Shown in pieces: positions 1-8,618 of a DNA stretch of 64,000 nucleotides. Position 1 is the stretch's first letter. Each line of letters starts with the position of its first letter. The translations under genes were made by a program, and so were the position numbers. The notes under the pieces were generated by a model, which was given only the letters and a program-made list of their open reading frames with translations, was not told where the DNA came from and did no database searches. The DNA is taken from positions 806,001 to 870,000 of the forward strand of contig JASBTZ010000003.1 of the NCBI GenBank assembly GCA_030148165.1, in the 5' to 3' direction. The DNA is from Bacteroidota bacterium. Its GTDB lineage: Bacteria; Bacteroidota; Bacteroidia; Flavobacteriales_D; Crocinitomicaceae.

Positions 1-1
1 T

Positions 2-286
2 CGAATACAAACTAAAAAACTCAACTACCAGGATGTCCTTCAAACAATGATTGCCTTCCGAGATGCAGAAAAACCCATGCTTGTTCATTGTCGACGAGGA
101 TCGGATAGAACAGGTTGTATGGTTGCTGCATACCGCATGGTTTTTTTAGACTGGGATAAAGAAAGGGCAATAGAAGGCCTGATGGATAAAGACCTGGGTT
201 ATCTGGATGGTATGTTTCCTAATATCCTTGAAGTGATAAAAAATTTAGATGTCGATCAACTAAAAAGCGATATGCAACGTCTATAA
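2..286 (+). CDS. Dual-specificity/tyrosine phosphatase family protein, 5'-truncated by the window edge
   Basis: The reading frame is open from base 2 to a TAA at 284-286, so only the C-terminal ~94 residues are visible. They carry the cysteine phosphatase loop HCRRGSDRTG, which fits HCX5R: a nucleophilic Cys and phosphate-binding Arg, followed by the T/S-G that usually ends the loop. The family removes phosphate from Tyr/Ser/Thr or from phosphoinositides; the substrate here cannot be inferred. The N-terminal general-acid loop lies outside the window, and no signal peptide can be judged. An ATG at 47 lies inside the conserved domain, so it is unlikely to be the true start. The next gene begins 15 bases downstream on the same strand. 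Confidence 0.8.
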   Translation, partial: RIQTKKLNYQDVLQTMIAFRDAEKPMLVHCRRGSDRTGCMVAAYRMVFLDWDKERAIEGLMDKDLGYLDGMFPNILEVIKNLDVDQLKSDMQRL

Positions 287-301
287 CTCTGAATACTACA
301 A

Positions 302-823
302 GTGAACAAACCGATTAACATATCTACAAAAATTGCACTGCCATTAGGTCTGAGTTTTATCTTGCTCTTCTTTCAATCCGGACTTTTTGCTCAGGAAGTG
401 GTTGCTACAAGCGGTGATTACAACTCTACGGCACAAGGAAGCTTATCATGGACTCTTGGTGAAGTGGTAACTGAAACGGTAACAAACGGACCTTATATAC
501 TTACTCAGGGATTTCAGCAAGACTATGAAAATCTTCTCGAAATTGAAGAGACGCAAGATCTAATTACGTTTAATGTATTCCCGAATCCTTTCACGGATTT
601 CGTTACGATTACAACGGAAAGAGATGTTGAAATTGACGTATACATCAGAGATGCACAATCCAAAGTTGTATTAAGCCAGTCGGTTTTACTTGGTGGGGGT
701 TTGAAACAAACTTCAATTGCTTTATCAGAATTAGCTCCGGGTTGCTACTTTGTGACAATCGATATCCCGGAATTAAAATATACTACCACAAAACGAATGA
801 TTAAAATCAGTACAAATGAATAG
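302..823 (+). CDS. Small secreted protein with T9SS type A sorting domain
   Basis: A 173-residue protein starting with GTG. Residues 1-31 form a signal peptide ending in FAQ. The segment after cleavage has the pattern VVATSGD...G.QQDYE. Residues ~92-173 are a T9SS C-terminal sorting domain, with the FPNPF motif, a GCYFVTI-like strand and a basic C-terminal strand KRMIKI. This implies export across the outer membrane by the type IX system and probable surface attachment. Its last 8 bases overlap the next gene, which suggests translational coupling. A paralogue with the same layout lies at 16778-17242, also just before a long partner. No enzymatic motif is visible; a role as anchor or partner of the downstream protein is inference. 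Confidence 0.85.
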   Translation: MNKPINISTKIALPLGLSFILLFFQSGLFAQEVVATSGDYNSTAQGSLSWTLGEVVTETVTNGPYILTQGFQQDYENLLEIEETQDLITFNVFPNPFTDFVTITTERDVEIDVYIRDAQSKVVLSQSVLLGGGLKQTSIALSELAPGCYFVTIDIPELKYTTTKRMIKISTNE

Positions 824-2375
824 AACAAAATTCATTACAGCTATCGCAATAAGCTTTTTAGTCGGACTGACCACCTATGGACAGGCACCGGAACAGTTCA
901 AGTATCAATCGATAGCGAGAGATGCAGGAGGTCAGGCATTGGCAAACGCACCAGTGGGTCTTCAGATATCCATTCACGATCAAACACCTACGGGTTTAAC
1001 CGTATTTGAGGAAACACATGCAGTAACTACGAATGATTTTGGATTATTCACGATCAGCATAGGTGCAGGAACAAATTTGATTGGCAGTATCGGATCCGTG
1101 GATTGGGGTAATGGACCTAAATACATCGAAGTTCAGGCAGATCTAACTGGTGGAACAGCATATGCTCCGTTTGGGACCACACAATTACTTAGTGTTCCTT
1201 ATGCTTTATATGCAAACACCGCAAACACGTCAGGAACACCTATACTCCCTAATGGTACAGCGATAGGAAATACGACCTATTGGGACGGACTCAATTGGGT
1301 TGTCAATAGCGATAACATATACAACGCAGGTGGTTTTGTAGGGTTTGGTACGAATACGCCATTACAAAAGGTGGACGTTAGTGGTAGCGTAAATATTCAT
1401 CTCGACAGTGCATACATGATTGATAATCGCAACATGCTATGGGCGCCGGGCACAGCGAATCTTCACGTTGGAGACAGTGCCGGACTGGGTATTACTTTTG
1501 GAAATTACAACACCTTTGCTGGATTTAAGGCAGGCACCTTAAACAGTGTTGGGTCGCAAAACACCTTTCTAGGAGCAGAAACAGGAATAAACAATCTGGA
1601 CGGAGTAATGAATACGTTCATCGGTCGACGTGCAGGACTGAATAATATCAGTGGTGCTGAAAACGTCTTTGCCGGAGCATACGCTGGACAAAATAACGTA
1701 AATGGCGAGCACAATTGTTTCTTTGGTGTCACCTCAGGAAATAACAACCAGGACGGAGAAGAAAACTCATTTCTCGGTGCTCACGCGGGATATTTCAATC
1801 AAAATGGTTCCTTTAATACATTCGTAGGAAACTTTAGTGGTCTAACGAACGTGGACGGAAACTTCAATACATTACTAGGTTTCCAGTCTGATTTCGGCAG
1901 CGCCAATCTAACTAACGCATCAGCATTCGGATACGGCGCTATCGTCAATGCCAGTAATTCCATAGTCGTCGGCAACACAGCTGTCACTTCAATCGGAGGT
2001 CAGGTTGGATGGAGCACTCTATCGGATAAGCGACTGAAGAAGAAGATAAAACCAAATCAGCTCGGATTGGCGTTTATTAATAGTCTTGAGACCGTTAATT
2101 ACGAATACAAAGCGGAGGGACAAGAAGGGATCAGGTATAGCGGTCTGCTTGCACAGGATGTTGAGAAGGTATTGCAGGGTATCGATATGGAATTCAGTGG
2201 CTTAGTTCGTCCTAAGAATGAAAACGACCATTATTCACTGCGATACAGTGAGTTTGTAATCCCGCTGATCAAAGCGGTTCAGGAACAATCAGATGAGATC
2301 GATGAGCTCAAAGCAAGAAACAACGATTTGGAGAAGAGACTCGAAGCCTTGGAAAAAAAGGTGAATAACAAATAG
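816..2375 (+). CDS. Secreted tail-fibre-like repeat protein with S74-type C-terminal domain
   Basis: 519 residues with a signal peptide at 1-22. Residues ~27-135 form a beta-rich domain shared with the protein at 17245 (landmarks FKYQSIARDA, GTTQLLSVPYALYAN). Residues ~232-350 hold seven 17-residue units of the type NTFLGAETGINNLDGVM, expected to form a beta-roll. From residue ~404 a segment beginning SDKRLKKKI resembles the peptidase S74 intramolecular chaperone domain of phage tail spikes, followed by a coiled coil to the end. In that family the domain guides trimer folding and may be cleaved off. No T9SS sorting domain is present, unlike the upstream overlapping gene. Likely a trimeric surface fibre; ligand unknown. 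Confidence 0.82.
   Translation: MNRTKFITAIAISFLVGLTTYGQAPEQFKYQSIARDAGGQALANAPVGLQISIHDQTPTGLTVFEETHAVTTNDFGLFTISIGAGTNLIGSIGSVDWGNGPKYIEVQADLTGGTAYAPFGTTQLLSVPYALYANTANTSGTPILPNGTAIGNTTYWDGLNWVVNSDNIYNAGGFVGFGTNTPLQKVDVSGSVNIHLDSAYMIDNRNMLWAPGTANLHVGDSAGLGITFGNYNTFAGFKAGTLNSVGSQNTFLGAETGINNLDGVMNTFIGRRAGLNNISGAENVFAGAYAGQNNVNGEHNCFFGVTSGNNNQDGEENSFLGAHAGYFNQNGSFNTFVGNFSGLTNVDGNFNTLLGFQSDFGSANLTNASAFGYGAIVNASNSIVVGNTAVTSIGGQVGWSTLSDKRLKKKIKPNQLGLAFINSLETVNYEYKAEGQEGIRYSGLLAQDVEKVLQGIDMEFSGLVRPKNENDHYSLRYSEFVIPLIKAVQEQSDEIDELKARNNDLEKRLEALEKKVNNK
1509..1865 (+). repeat. Seven in-frame 51-base units encoding 17-residue beta-roll repeats
   Basis: Units begin at 1509, 1560, 1611, 1662, 1713, 1764 and 1815, exactly 51 bases apart. 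Each encodes N-[TVCS]-F-x-G-x-x-[AST]-G-x-x-N-x-x-G-x-x or a close variant, and an eighth degenerate unit starts at 1866. The DNA units are well diverged at synonymous positions, so this is a protein-level repeat rather than a recent tandem expansion. Confidence 0.85.
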
Positions 2376-2445
2376 ACAATGCAACTCTTTATAGTCGTTA
2401 TGCGTTTACAGTATAACAACTTTTAGCTGACAACAAGATACTACT

Positions 2446-4149
2446 ATGATTAGAGGACAATTTTTCGCTTTCGCTACGCTATTAAGCCTATTATTTACAT
2501 CAGGAACTGCATTTGCTTGCAGTCCTTGTGGTGCACTGTCAAATGTGACACAAAATGTCAATGGAACGAATCTCGAGCTTACTTTTACCAGTAACGCAGG
2601 ATGGGAATGCTGCTACACGGTTCAGATTGAGATCGTTTGTCAGAACTCCAATTTTACAGGGGTCGCTAACTATCAATCTGCTCAGGTCTGTATCAATGGT
2701 GGAAATGGTTCTTCTACCGTGAACAATACACCTACACCTTATCCATTAACAGTTATTGATATATCAAACTTTTGTCCGGGTACGTACCAATGGAGAGCCT
2801 GGGAAACCGGTTGTAATATTTATACCAATGTCTTTACGTTCACGGTAGCAGGACAAAGTCCAATTGTACTTACTTCATCTTCATCAGAAACTTCAATCTG
2901 TGCAGGTGAAACCAGCCAGTTCACTGCTAATGCAACTGGTGGATGTAACAATGGAACAATGAACTATTCATGGTCGCCAGCTACAGGTTTAAGTAATCCG
3001 AATATTGCTAACCCTGTGGCAAGTCCTACAACTACAACAACTTATGTGGTAACTGCTACCGAGTCCGGTTCATGTACTGCACCACAAACAGATACGATTA
3101 CACTTTTAGTAGATCCAACTCCTACTGCATCGATTAGTGGTACAACTGAATTGTGCGATGGTGATTCCCCTCCGGTCATAACATTTAATGGCATAGGTGG
3201 AACGGGGCCTTACACAATCGAATATCAGCTCAATGGTAACCAGCAAACAGCTGTCGTCACTTCAGGTGGCACAGCGACAATTCAAGCACCTAACTCACCT
3301 CCCGGAACATATACGTATACGCTGATTAGTGTTGAAGATAATGCTACCGGTTGTTCGCAGACTCAAAACAGTTCGGCTGTTGTAACCGTAAACCCTTTGC
3401 CAAATGTAAATGCTGGTCCGGATCAGGTTATTTGTGAACCAAACGGGGTAACACCTTCTGATGTAACGCTCACAGGTTCTGGTGCGCTTACTTATAGCTG
3501 GGATAACGGGGTACAGAATGGAGTTCCTTTCACACCTCCTGTTGGAACAACAATTTACACGGTAACGGGAACCGATGGTAACGGCTGTTCTAATACTGAT
3601 CAGGTGTCAGTAACGTCACTTACGTTACCGGTTCCCCTTGGATCACCGGATCATATTTACGGTAATGCACCAATGACGGTCGTATTTCAAAACCTGAGTC
3701 AGGATGCCATTGAATATAGCTGGGACTTCGGTGATGGTAATACTATGACCACCACTGACCTTTCGAGTGTAACAAACACATTCACTACACCTGGTATTTA
3801 TACGGTAACGCTGACTGCTTCGAACGGAATTTGCTTTGATATCTGGACTATTGAGATAGAAGTGATACCGCCAATGGAGGTAGAAAACACCAATATCTTC
3901 ACTCCTAATAATGATCAGAACAACGATTATTATTACATCAAGCTAAAATATGCCGCTGATTTTGAAGGTACGATCCTCAATCGATGGGGTAATCATATCA
4001 CAGACCTGAATGGTATCAATGCTGTTTGGGATGGTGAAACGGCTGACGGAAGACCTTTGGAAGATGGGACGTATTTTATCAAGTACAAGGCTATCGACTT
4101 CAACGGATTAGAGATCGAGGGCCAGACCTATTTTCACTTGACGCGTTAG
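2446..4149 (+). CDS. Secreted PKD-domain protein with gliding-motility-associated C-terminal domain
   Basis: 567 residues with a signal peptide ending at about residue 24 (TAFA before CSPC). An N-terminal Cys-rich domain (CSPCGALSNVTQNVNGTNLE) is shared with the protein at 33118. Ig-like modules follow, one with the NAGPDQVIC signature. A PKD domain contains YSWDFGDGN (residues ~425-435). The end is the gliding-motility-type C-terminal domain, with FTPNNDQNND, NRWG and WDG motifs from residue ~482. Proteins with this ending are generally T9SS clients displayed at the cell surface, often adhesins. The 3' end overlaps the convergent phosphatase gene by 4 bases. Binding target unknown. Confidence 0.85.
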   Translation: MIRGQFFAFATLLSLLFTSGTAFACSPCGALSNVTQNVNGTNLELTFTSNAGWECCYTVQIEIVCQNSNFTGVANYQSAQVCINGGNGSSTVNNTPTPYPLTVIDISNFCPGTYQWRAWETGCNIYTNVFTFTVAGQSPIVLTSSSSETSICAGETSQFTANATGGCNNGTMNYSWSPATGLSNPNIANPVASPTTTTTYVVTATESGSCTAPQTDTITLLVDPTPTASISGTTELCDGDSPPVITFNGIGGTGPYTIEYQLNGNQQTAVVTSGGTATIQAPNSPPGTYTYTLISVEDNATGCSQTQNSSAVVTVNPLPNVNAGPDQVICEPNGVTPSDVTLTGSGALTYSWDNGVQNGVPFTPPVGTTIYTVTGTDGNGCSNTDQVSVTSLTLPVPLGSPDHIYGNAPMTVVFQNLSQDAIEYSWDFGDGNTMTTTDLSSVTNTFTTPGIYTVTLTASNGICFDIWTIEIEVIPPMEVENTNIFTPNNDQNNDYYYIKLKYAADFEGTILNRWGNHITDLNGINAVWDGETADGRPLEDGTYFIKYKAIDFNGLEIEGQTYFHLTR

Positions 4150-6089
4150 AAACGAACGGCGAATACGCAAACATCATCTAATTGCTCTTCATTTCCCATC
4201 CAATTGAGGAAATGCTTCTCAATAGCAAGGGACTGATCTTTCAAAGATTGATTTGAAATGCTCATCAGAAATTTTTTGAAGACAGCAGATTTCATCTTCT
4301 TACCCTGTTCTCCACCGAACTGATCGGCATAACCATCTGAGAAAAGGTATACGATATCTCCCGGTTTCGTATCGACAGCTTGCGAAGTGAAGTTTTTAGC
4401 GTTTTCAGTCTGACCAATCGGTTGTTTATCTGCGCGGTATTCAAAGCACTCACCATTCCGTATGAGCCAGAGATGGTTATTAGCACCTGCGAATTTCAAC
4501 GTTTTGCCATCATAAGAACACAAAGCGATGTCCATTCCATCTTTCACTTCTTCCTCGCTCTTTTCGAATTCTTTCAGCAGAATTTTACGAGTGTTGTCCA
4601 GTATCTTACCGGGGTCCGTGATGCCTTCCTCACGAACGGATCGGTTGAGTCCATTGTGACAGAACACAGAAACCAAGGCGCCCGGCACACCGTGTCCGGT
4701 ACAGTCCGCTGCAGCGAACAATAGATGGTCCTTATATTTTTCTACCCAATAAAAATCACCTGCCACCACATCTTTTGGTCGGTAGAAAACAAAATAATCG
4801 TCGAAAACCTCATCCATCATTTTCCTTGGAGGAAGAATCGCAGCTTGTATACGCTTCGCGTACTGAATCGAATCCAGAATCTCGGTATTCTTTGTTTCGA
4901 CCAGGTCGCGTTGTTCTGCAAGCAGGACATTCTGCTTTTTCTTCTCCTTGTTCCATTTATTGAGGAAATAGATCATTATAACCAAAATGAATAAGCCTCC
5001 ACCGGAAGCCCAAATGACCAATCGCTGATTGCTGATCATCGCTGCATCGATCTCACTATCCTTCTTCAATAAGAGGTTTTCATTCTGAACTTTTTCTGTT
5101 TCGTATTTAGTCTGGAGCTCGTTGAGGTTTTCAGCTGCTTCTAATGCATTTTGAGCTTTCCAAAGAGTAAACGATTCTAATTCGGTTTCATACGCACTTT
5201 TATAATCACCTAAATCAGAAAATATTTGTCCCCTTATCGAAAGTATTTCTTGATGTAACCGATCATAAGAATATTCGCGTGCCATTGATAATGCAGTATC
5301 TGAATACACCAGCCCTAACGTATTTTGATCTTGAGAACGGTATAGCCATGCAGAGTTCATATACCATCTGCATAATAAATAAGCGTCATCAAGTTCTCTT
5401 AGCAACTTAAAAGCTTCGAACATTAGTTTTTCAGCATGTTCGAAATCATCAATATAAACGTAACAATCAGCTAGATTACCTAAAATATTTGCGATAGATG
5501 AAAGGTTCCCTTCGTTGCGTTCGATCTCTAAAGCAAGATTAAAGTACTCTATGGCTTTGTTATAACTATTCCAGCGAAAATAGTGGTCCCCCAAGTTCGT
5601 ATAACTTTTCGCCAACTTTTGTGGAGTACTATACCTCTGTTTTAATTCCACTGATTTATTTAACCATAAAAGCCCTTGAACTGAATCGTTAATGGCGTCG
5701 TAGTTTACTCCTAGATTACTTGCTAAGCCTCCTTGTAAGTCATAGAATTCATTTCGTTCGGCAATCCGATACGCTTTCAAATACTCTTCGATCTGCTTAT
5801 GATGATCTCCTTTGGCATAATAAAAAGATGCTGCGTAATTAATCGCTCTCACAAGGTATTCTTGATCTCCAAATTTTTTAGCTAAAGTGACGGCTTCTTT
5901 CCCCCATTTAATTGATTTATCTATATCAATAGATTCGTAGTAATCTCCTATTTTTAAACAAATCCTTGATTTTACAGAATCATTATTGCTACTCATATAA
6001 ATACTTGACAGGCTATCCAACTCTCCTTGACAATAGCTAAAAGAGTTAATCGTAATCAATATGAATTGTAGAATGAAATGTTTCATCAT
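4146..6089 (-). CDS. TPR-transmembrane SpoIIE family protein phosphatase
   Basis: 647 residues. A signal-like segment (1-20) is followed by TPR-type helices at ~25-330, then one membrane helix at 357-377 and a short coiled coil. A PP2C-like SpoIIE domain occupies ~430-647. Metal-binding candidates are visible: GD at 444-445, ADCTGHG around 461-467, FSDG with Asp585, and DD at 638-639. The layout puts the TPR part in the periplasm and the Ser/Thr phosphatase in the cytoplasm, so it probably turns an envelope signal into dephosphorylation of a partner such as an anti-sigma antagonist. No such partner gene is adjacent. It is paralogous to the protein at 50896-53040. Two tandem Met codons open the frame. 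Confidence 0.85.
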   Translation of the reverse strand: MMKHFILQFILITINSFSYCQGELDSLSSIYMSSNNDSVKSRICLKIGDYYESIDIDKSIKWGKEAVTLAKKFGDQEYLVRAINYAASFYYAKGDHHKQIEEYLKAYRIAERNEFYDLQGGLASNLGVNYDAINDSVQGLLWLNKSVELKQRYSTPQKLAKSYTNLGDHYFRWNSYNKAIEYFNLALEIERNEGNLSSIANILGNLADCYVYIDDFEHAEKLMFEAFKLLRELDDAYLLCRWYMNSAWLYRSQDQNTLGLVYSDTALSMAREYSYDRLHQEILSIRGQIFSDLGDYKSAYETELESFTLWKAQNALEAAENLNELQTKYETEKVQNENLLLKKDSEIDAAMISNQRLVIWASGGGLFILVIMIYFLNKWNKEKKKQNVLLAEQRDLVETKNTEILDSIQYAKRIQAAILPPRKMMDEVFDDYFVFYRPKDVVAGDFYWVEKYKDHLLFAAADCTGHGVPGALVSVFCHNGLNRSVREEGITDPGKILDNTRKILLKEFEKSEEEVKDGMDIALCSYDGKTLKFAGANNHLWLIRNGECFEYRADKQPIGQTENAKNFTSQAVDTKPGDIVYLFSDGYADQFGGEQGKKMKSAVFKKFLMSISNQSLKDQSLAIEKHFLNWMGNEEQLDDVCVFAVRF

Positions 6090-6136
6090 TTGTAAGCTAC
6101 CGCAAAATATATATTTTTATAAAAAAAACTATTCAT

Positions 6137-6442
6137 ATGTTAGACAGAGAAAATAAATCAGTCATTTTCGAGGGTAATGATTTTGACGAAGCATTTTACA
6201 GAAAAGTAACTGAATTGGTTACAAAAATGAAATCACATGACGCTCCGTATCATTCTTTATTCGAATTGGAAATAGAAAAAGATAACGGAACCGTTTCTAC
6301 AACAACGAAGCGATCGTCAAATTTAACTCCTGATGAACTAAGAGTATTAGATGAATTGGAAGCTGCCGCTTCAAGTCTAGTTGCCTCCGGAAGAGAACCA
6401 GGAAAGATTACTACCAATGGAGAAATCGAAAAGGAATTGTAA
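6137..6442 (+). CDS. Small acidic hypothetical protein
   Basis: 101 residues, not recognised. It is hydrophilic and rich in Glu, Asp and Ser, with no signal peptide, membrane helix, cysteine or known motif, so it is probably cytosolic. The start ATG is 47 bases from the divergent start of the SpoIIE phosphatase gene, so the two may share a control region. A strong terminator follows 12 bases after the stop, which supports this being a real single-gene transcript. Confidence 0.6.
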   Translation: MLDRENKSVIFEGNDFDEAFYRKVTELVTKMKSHDAPYHSLFELEIEKDNGTVSTTTKRSSNLTPDELRVLDELEAAASSLVASGREPGKITTNGEIEKEL

Positions 6443-6454
6443 TCCAATAAACTA

Positions 6455-6487
6455 AAAAAGGCTCCTCATCGGGAGCCTTTTTTTTTT
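6455..6487 (+). terminator. Bidirectional rho-independent terminator
   Basis: GGCTCC (6460-6465) pairs with GGAGCC (6472-6477) around a 6-base loop. An A-run stands upstream and a T-run downstream, extending the stem and making it usable in both directions. It separates the convergent genes ending at 6442 and 6486. Confidence 0.9.
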
Positions 6488-8381
6488 ATTTCAGGAATAA
6501 CTTCCTGGATTCTTTCTTTCCATTTTTATGGAGTATGGTAACAATATAAGTTCCTAGATCGACTGATGGATCAAAGATGATCGATGCCTTTTCTTGTTTG
6601 TTGTGAATCTGTGTGATCTTTCTTCCTAAATGATCCGATAAGATTACATATTCAATATCAACTCCATTTACATGAACATTACCACTCGGATCAGCAAATA
6701 CTTGTGATTCTTTCAAGTCACATCCGTTAAAGCTAACCGCATTAAAGAATACCGTCTGGCCATCCAAATCTGTTTGGCTAAGCTTATAATATGCCATTTC
6801 AGAACCACGTGTGTCATCGTACACTTCATAGTTTAGTTCTTCCAGCGAAGTTCCAGCAGCATCAACATCCATGATTGGTTCGAAATCCTCTCCATCAAAT
6901 GAACGCCAAACTGTGAAATGATCACTTAGGTTTTCTGAAAGGGTTGTCCATGTCAATTTCGTTTTGTCTTCCTGACATTCCGCTTCGAATGCAGACAATT
7001 CAACCGGTAAAATAACGCATGGTGGATCGTCATAGGTAATTCGAAGACTACACAGTCCGGCAGTTAATCTTTTCCAATTTGTGGATGGTTCATTATCAAA
7101 AATTAATGCCACCTGATACCAATCGTACGAGTTCATCATATCCATTACATCCGTACACGCATTCGCTCCCAGGTTATACCATCCATAATACCCTGTTCCT
7201 GTTAATGTAAAGGAGGTATACCAACCATTACCCATATCTGCATAAACGGTTGGCATAATTCCAGGGTATGGACCAAATAATCCTGTCGAAGTAGTTGCCA
7301 TCATATCATAGGCATGAACTAATTCTGATGTAGTTGCCCCCACCCCATTCACATATACTTGCAAATCAACTTGTGTAACACATGCGTTGTCAGGAATAGA
7401 TGAAACATCCCATTTTAACCAAGCTCTGTGCTCTAAGTTACCACAACATACTCCAATGAATACATATCCCGGATTATTCACGTAATTGTTTTGAGATTGC
7501 CATCCCCCTGTGTTACCAGCAAGGATAACTGATGGATCAAGCGTAACCGGATATGTTCGTGTAGGATCTGTCAACCAATTAGTAGGAACAAGCGTAGTAA
7601 GCTTATAAACACCTTGGAATTCCTCAATTAAATACTTCCCCTCAACATGAGTACCGCCATCTGTTAATCCGTTATCATCATAGAATACCGGAGCATCAAT
7701 CATCAATGCCGGCTCGTTAAACTCATCTGTTATTAAGATCTCCGAACCGATGAGGCCCGTTTCAGCATCAGCATAGTAATTTAAGGTCCACCCTTGCGGA
7801 AGTACAAACTCTTCCTGATAGCCGTAGTATCCATTAACCGAATTACCGAGAATGGAAGGAACCTGATCCAAAATGACATTATTCTTTACCCCAATGTTTG
7901 ATATTTCATACTGATCGTTGATTCCTGATACAACATTGTTGTAATTAAGGAAGTTGTCATTCGAACTAGCCGAAGCATTGTCCCAGCTTTCAAAAAGAGT
8001 TATACCACTCTGCTCATTATAGAGAACCTGAGTCTTTACCGTACTCATTGAAAGCACATCACCTTCGTAATCAAGTGTAATCCACTCATTCGATCCTACT
8101 TGCCCTGGAAATGTCGTTTTAATAAGGTTGGAAGAATTGATGTAATCACCACCGCGTAATATGATCTCAGTGTTGATTGATTTCCATTCACCATTAACGA
8201 AATAATTTACAGGACCCGCTGAAATAACTTTTTCTCGGTTACCATTTAAATTCATATAGGTGTTGGAAAACATATCCCTTTCATCCAAAATCTCGGGATA
8301 ATTTCCACTAGAACTTTCTTGCGCAAATGTTAATCCTACAACAAAAAGTTGCGACAGTAGTAAGGTTTTTAACAGTCTCAT
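6486..8381 (-). CDS. Secreted DNRLRE-like protein with T9SS sorting domain
   Basis: 631 residues from the ATG at 8381, which gives the signal peptide MRLLKTLLLSQLFVVGLTFA. A GTG at 8402 would extend it by 7 residues, but that codon sits 3 bases from a perfect -7 element and so is probably untranscribed. The middle has a segment typical of DNRLRE/CBM96-like modules (RAWLKWDVSSIPDNACVTQV), a beta-sandwich often found in bacterial wall or surface proteins. A fibronectin-like part follows (FTVWRSFDGEDFEPI), and a T9SS-type C-terminal domain ends the protein (GTYIVTILHKNGK...RKLFLK). Likely surface exposed; the ligand or substrate is unknown. A terminator lies at its 3' end and a promoter at 8405-8435. 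Confidence 0.78.
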   Translation of the reverse strand: MRLLKTLLLSQLFVVGLTFAQESSSGNYPEILDERDMFSNTYMNLNGNREKVISAGPVNYFVNGEWKSINTEIILRGGDYINSSNLIKTTFPGQVGSNEWITLDYEGDVLSMSTVKTQVLYNEQSGITLFESWDNASASSNDNFLNYNNVVSGINDQYEISNIGVKNNVILDQVPSILGNSVNGYYGYQEEFVLPQGWTLNYYADAETGLIGSEILITDEFNEPALMIDAPVFYDDNGLTDGGTHVEGKYLIEEFQGVYKLTTLVPTNWLTDPTRTYPVTLDPSVILAGNTGGWQSQNNYVNNPGYVFIGVCCGNLEHRAWLKWDVSSIPDNACVTQVDLQVYVNGVGATTSELVHAYDMMATTSTGLFGPYPGIMPTVYADMGNGWYTSFTLTGTGYYGWYNLGANACTDVMDMMNSYDWYQVALIFDNEPSTNWKRLTAGLCSLRITYDDPPCVILPVELSAFEAECQEDKTKLTWTTLSENLSDHFTVWRSFDGEDFEPIMDVDAAGTSLEELNYEVYDDTRGSEMAYYKLSQTDLDGQTVFFNAVSFNGCDLKESQVFADPSGNVHVNGVDIEYVILSDHLGRKITQIHNKQEKASIIFDPSVDLGTYIVTILHKNGKKESRKLFLK

Positions 8382-8404
8382 AATCAATATTATAATTGTC
8401 ACTT

Positions 8405-8435
8405 CAAAGATAGGGCTTATTCAACAATTTGTCAA
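8405..8435 (-). promoter_or_regulatory. Bacteroidota-type promoter for the T9SS protein gene
   Basis: Read on the minus strand: TTG (8435-8433), 20 bases, then TATCTTTG (8412-8405). This matches the Bacteroidota consensus TTG-N17-23-TAnnTTTG. Transcription should start a few bases after 8405, giving a leader of about 17-20 bases to the ATG at 8381. Confidence 0.75.
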
Positions 8436-8618
8436 AAAAATTACTGAAAGTGAATTACTTAGTCGGATGTTAAAACGCCCTAAACACTACCAGCACTACA
8501 ACAGACTAAACCCTTTTAGTTTTATTTTTTTATCAACATGTATTTGTTACACTTCAAAATAGAGTGATTTCTGAGGTAATCTATGTATTTTGGTACACGT
8601 TTTGCTCAATAGACGAAC

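Noticed and set aside
1509-1865. Regular 51-base periodicity considered as a CRISPR-like array
   Set aside because: There is no constant repeat with variable spacers; the period is in frame and encodes 17-residue protein repeats.
4380-4994. Two plus-strand frames within the SpoIIE phosphatase gene
   Set aside because: Both are antisense to the catalytic and membrane segments and show no domain.
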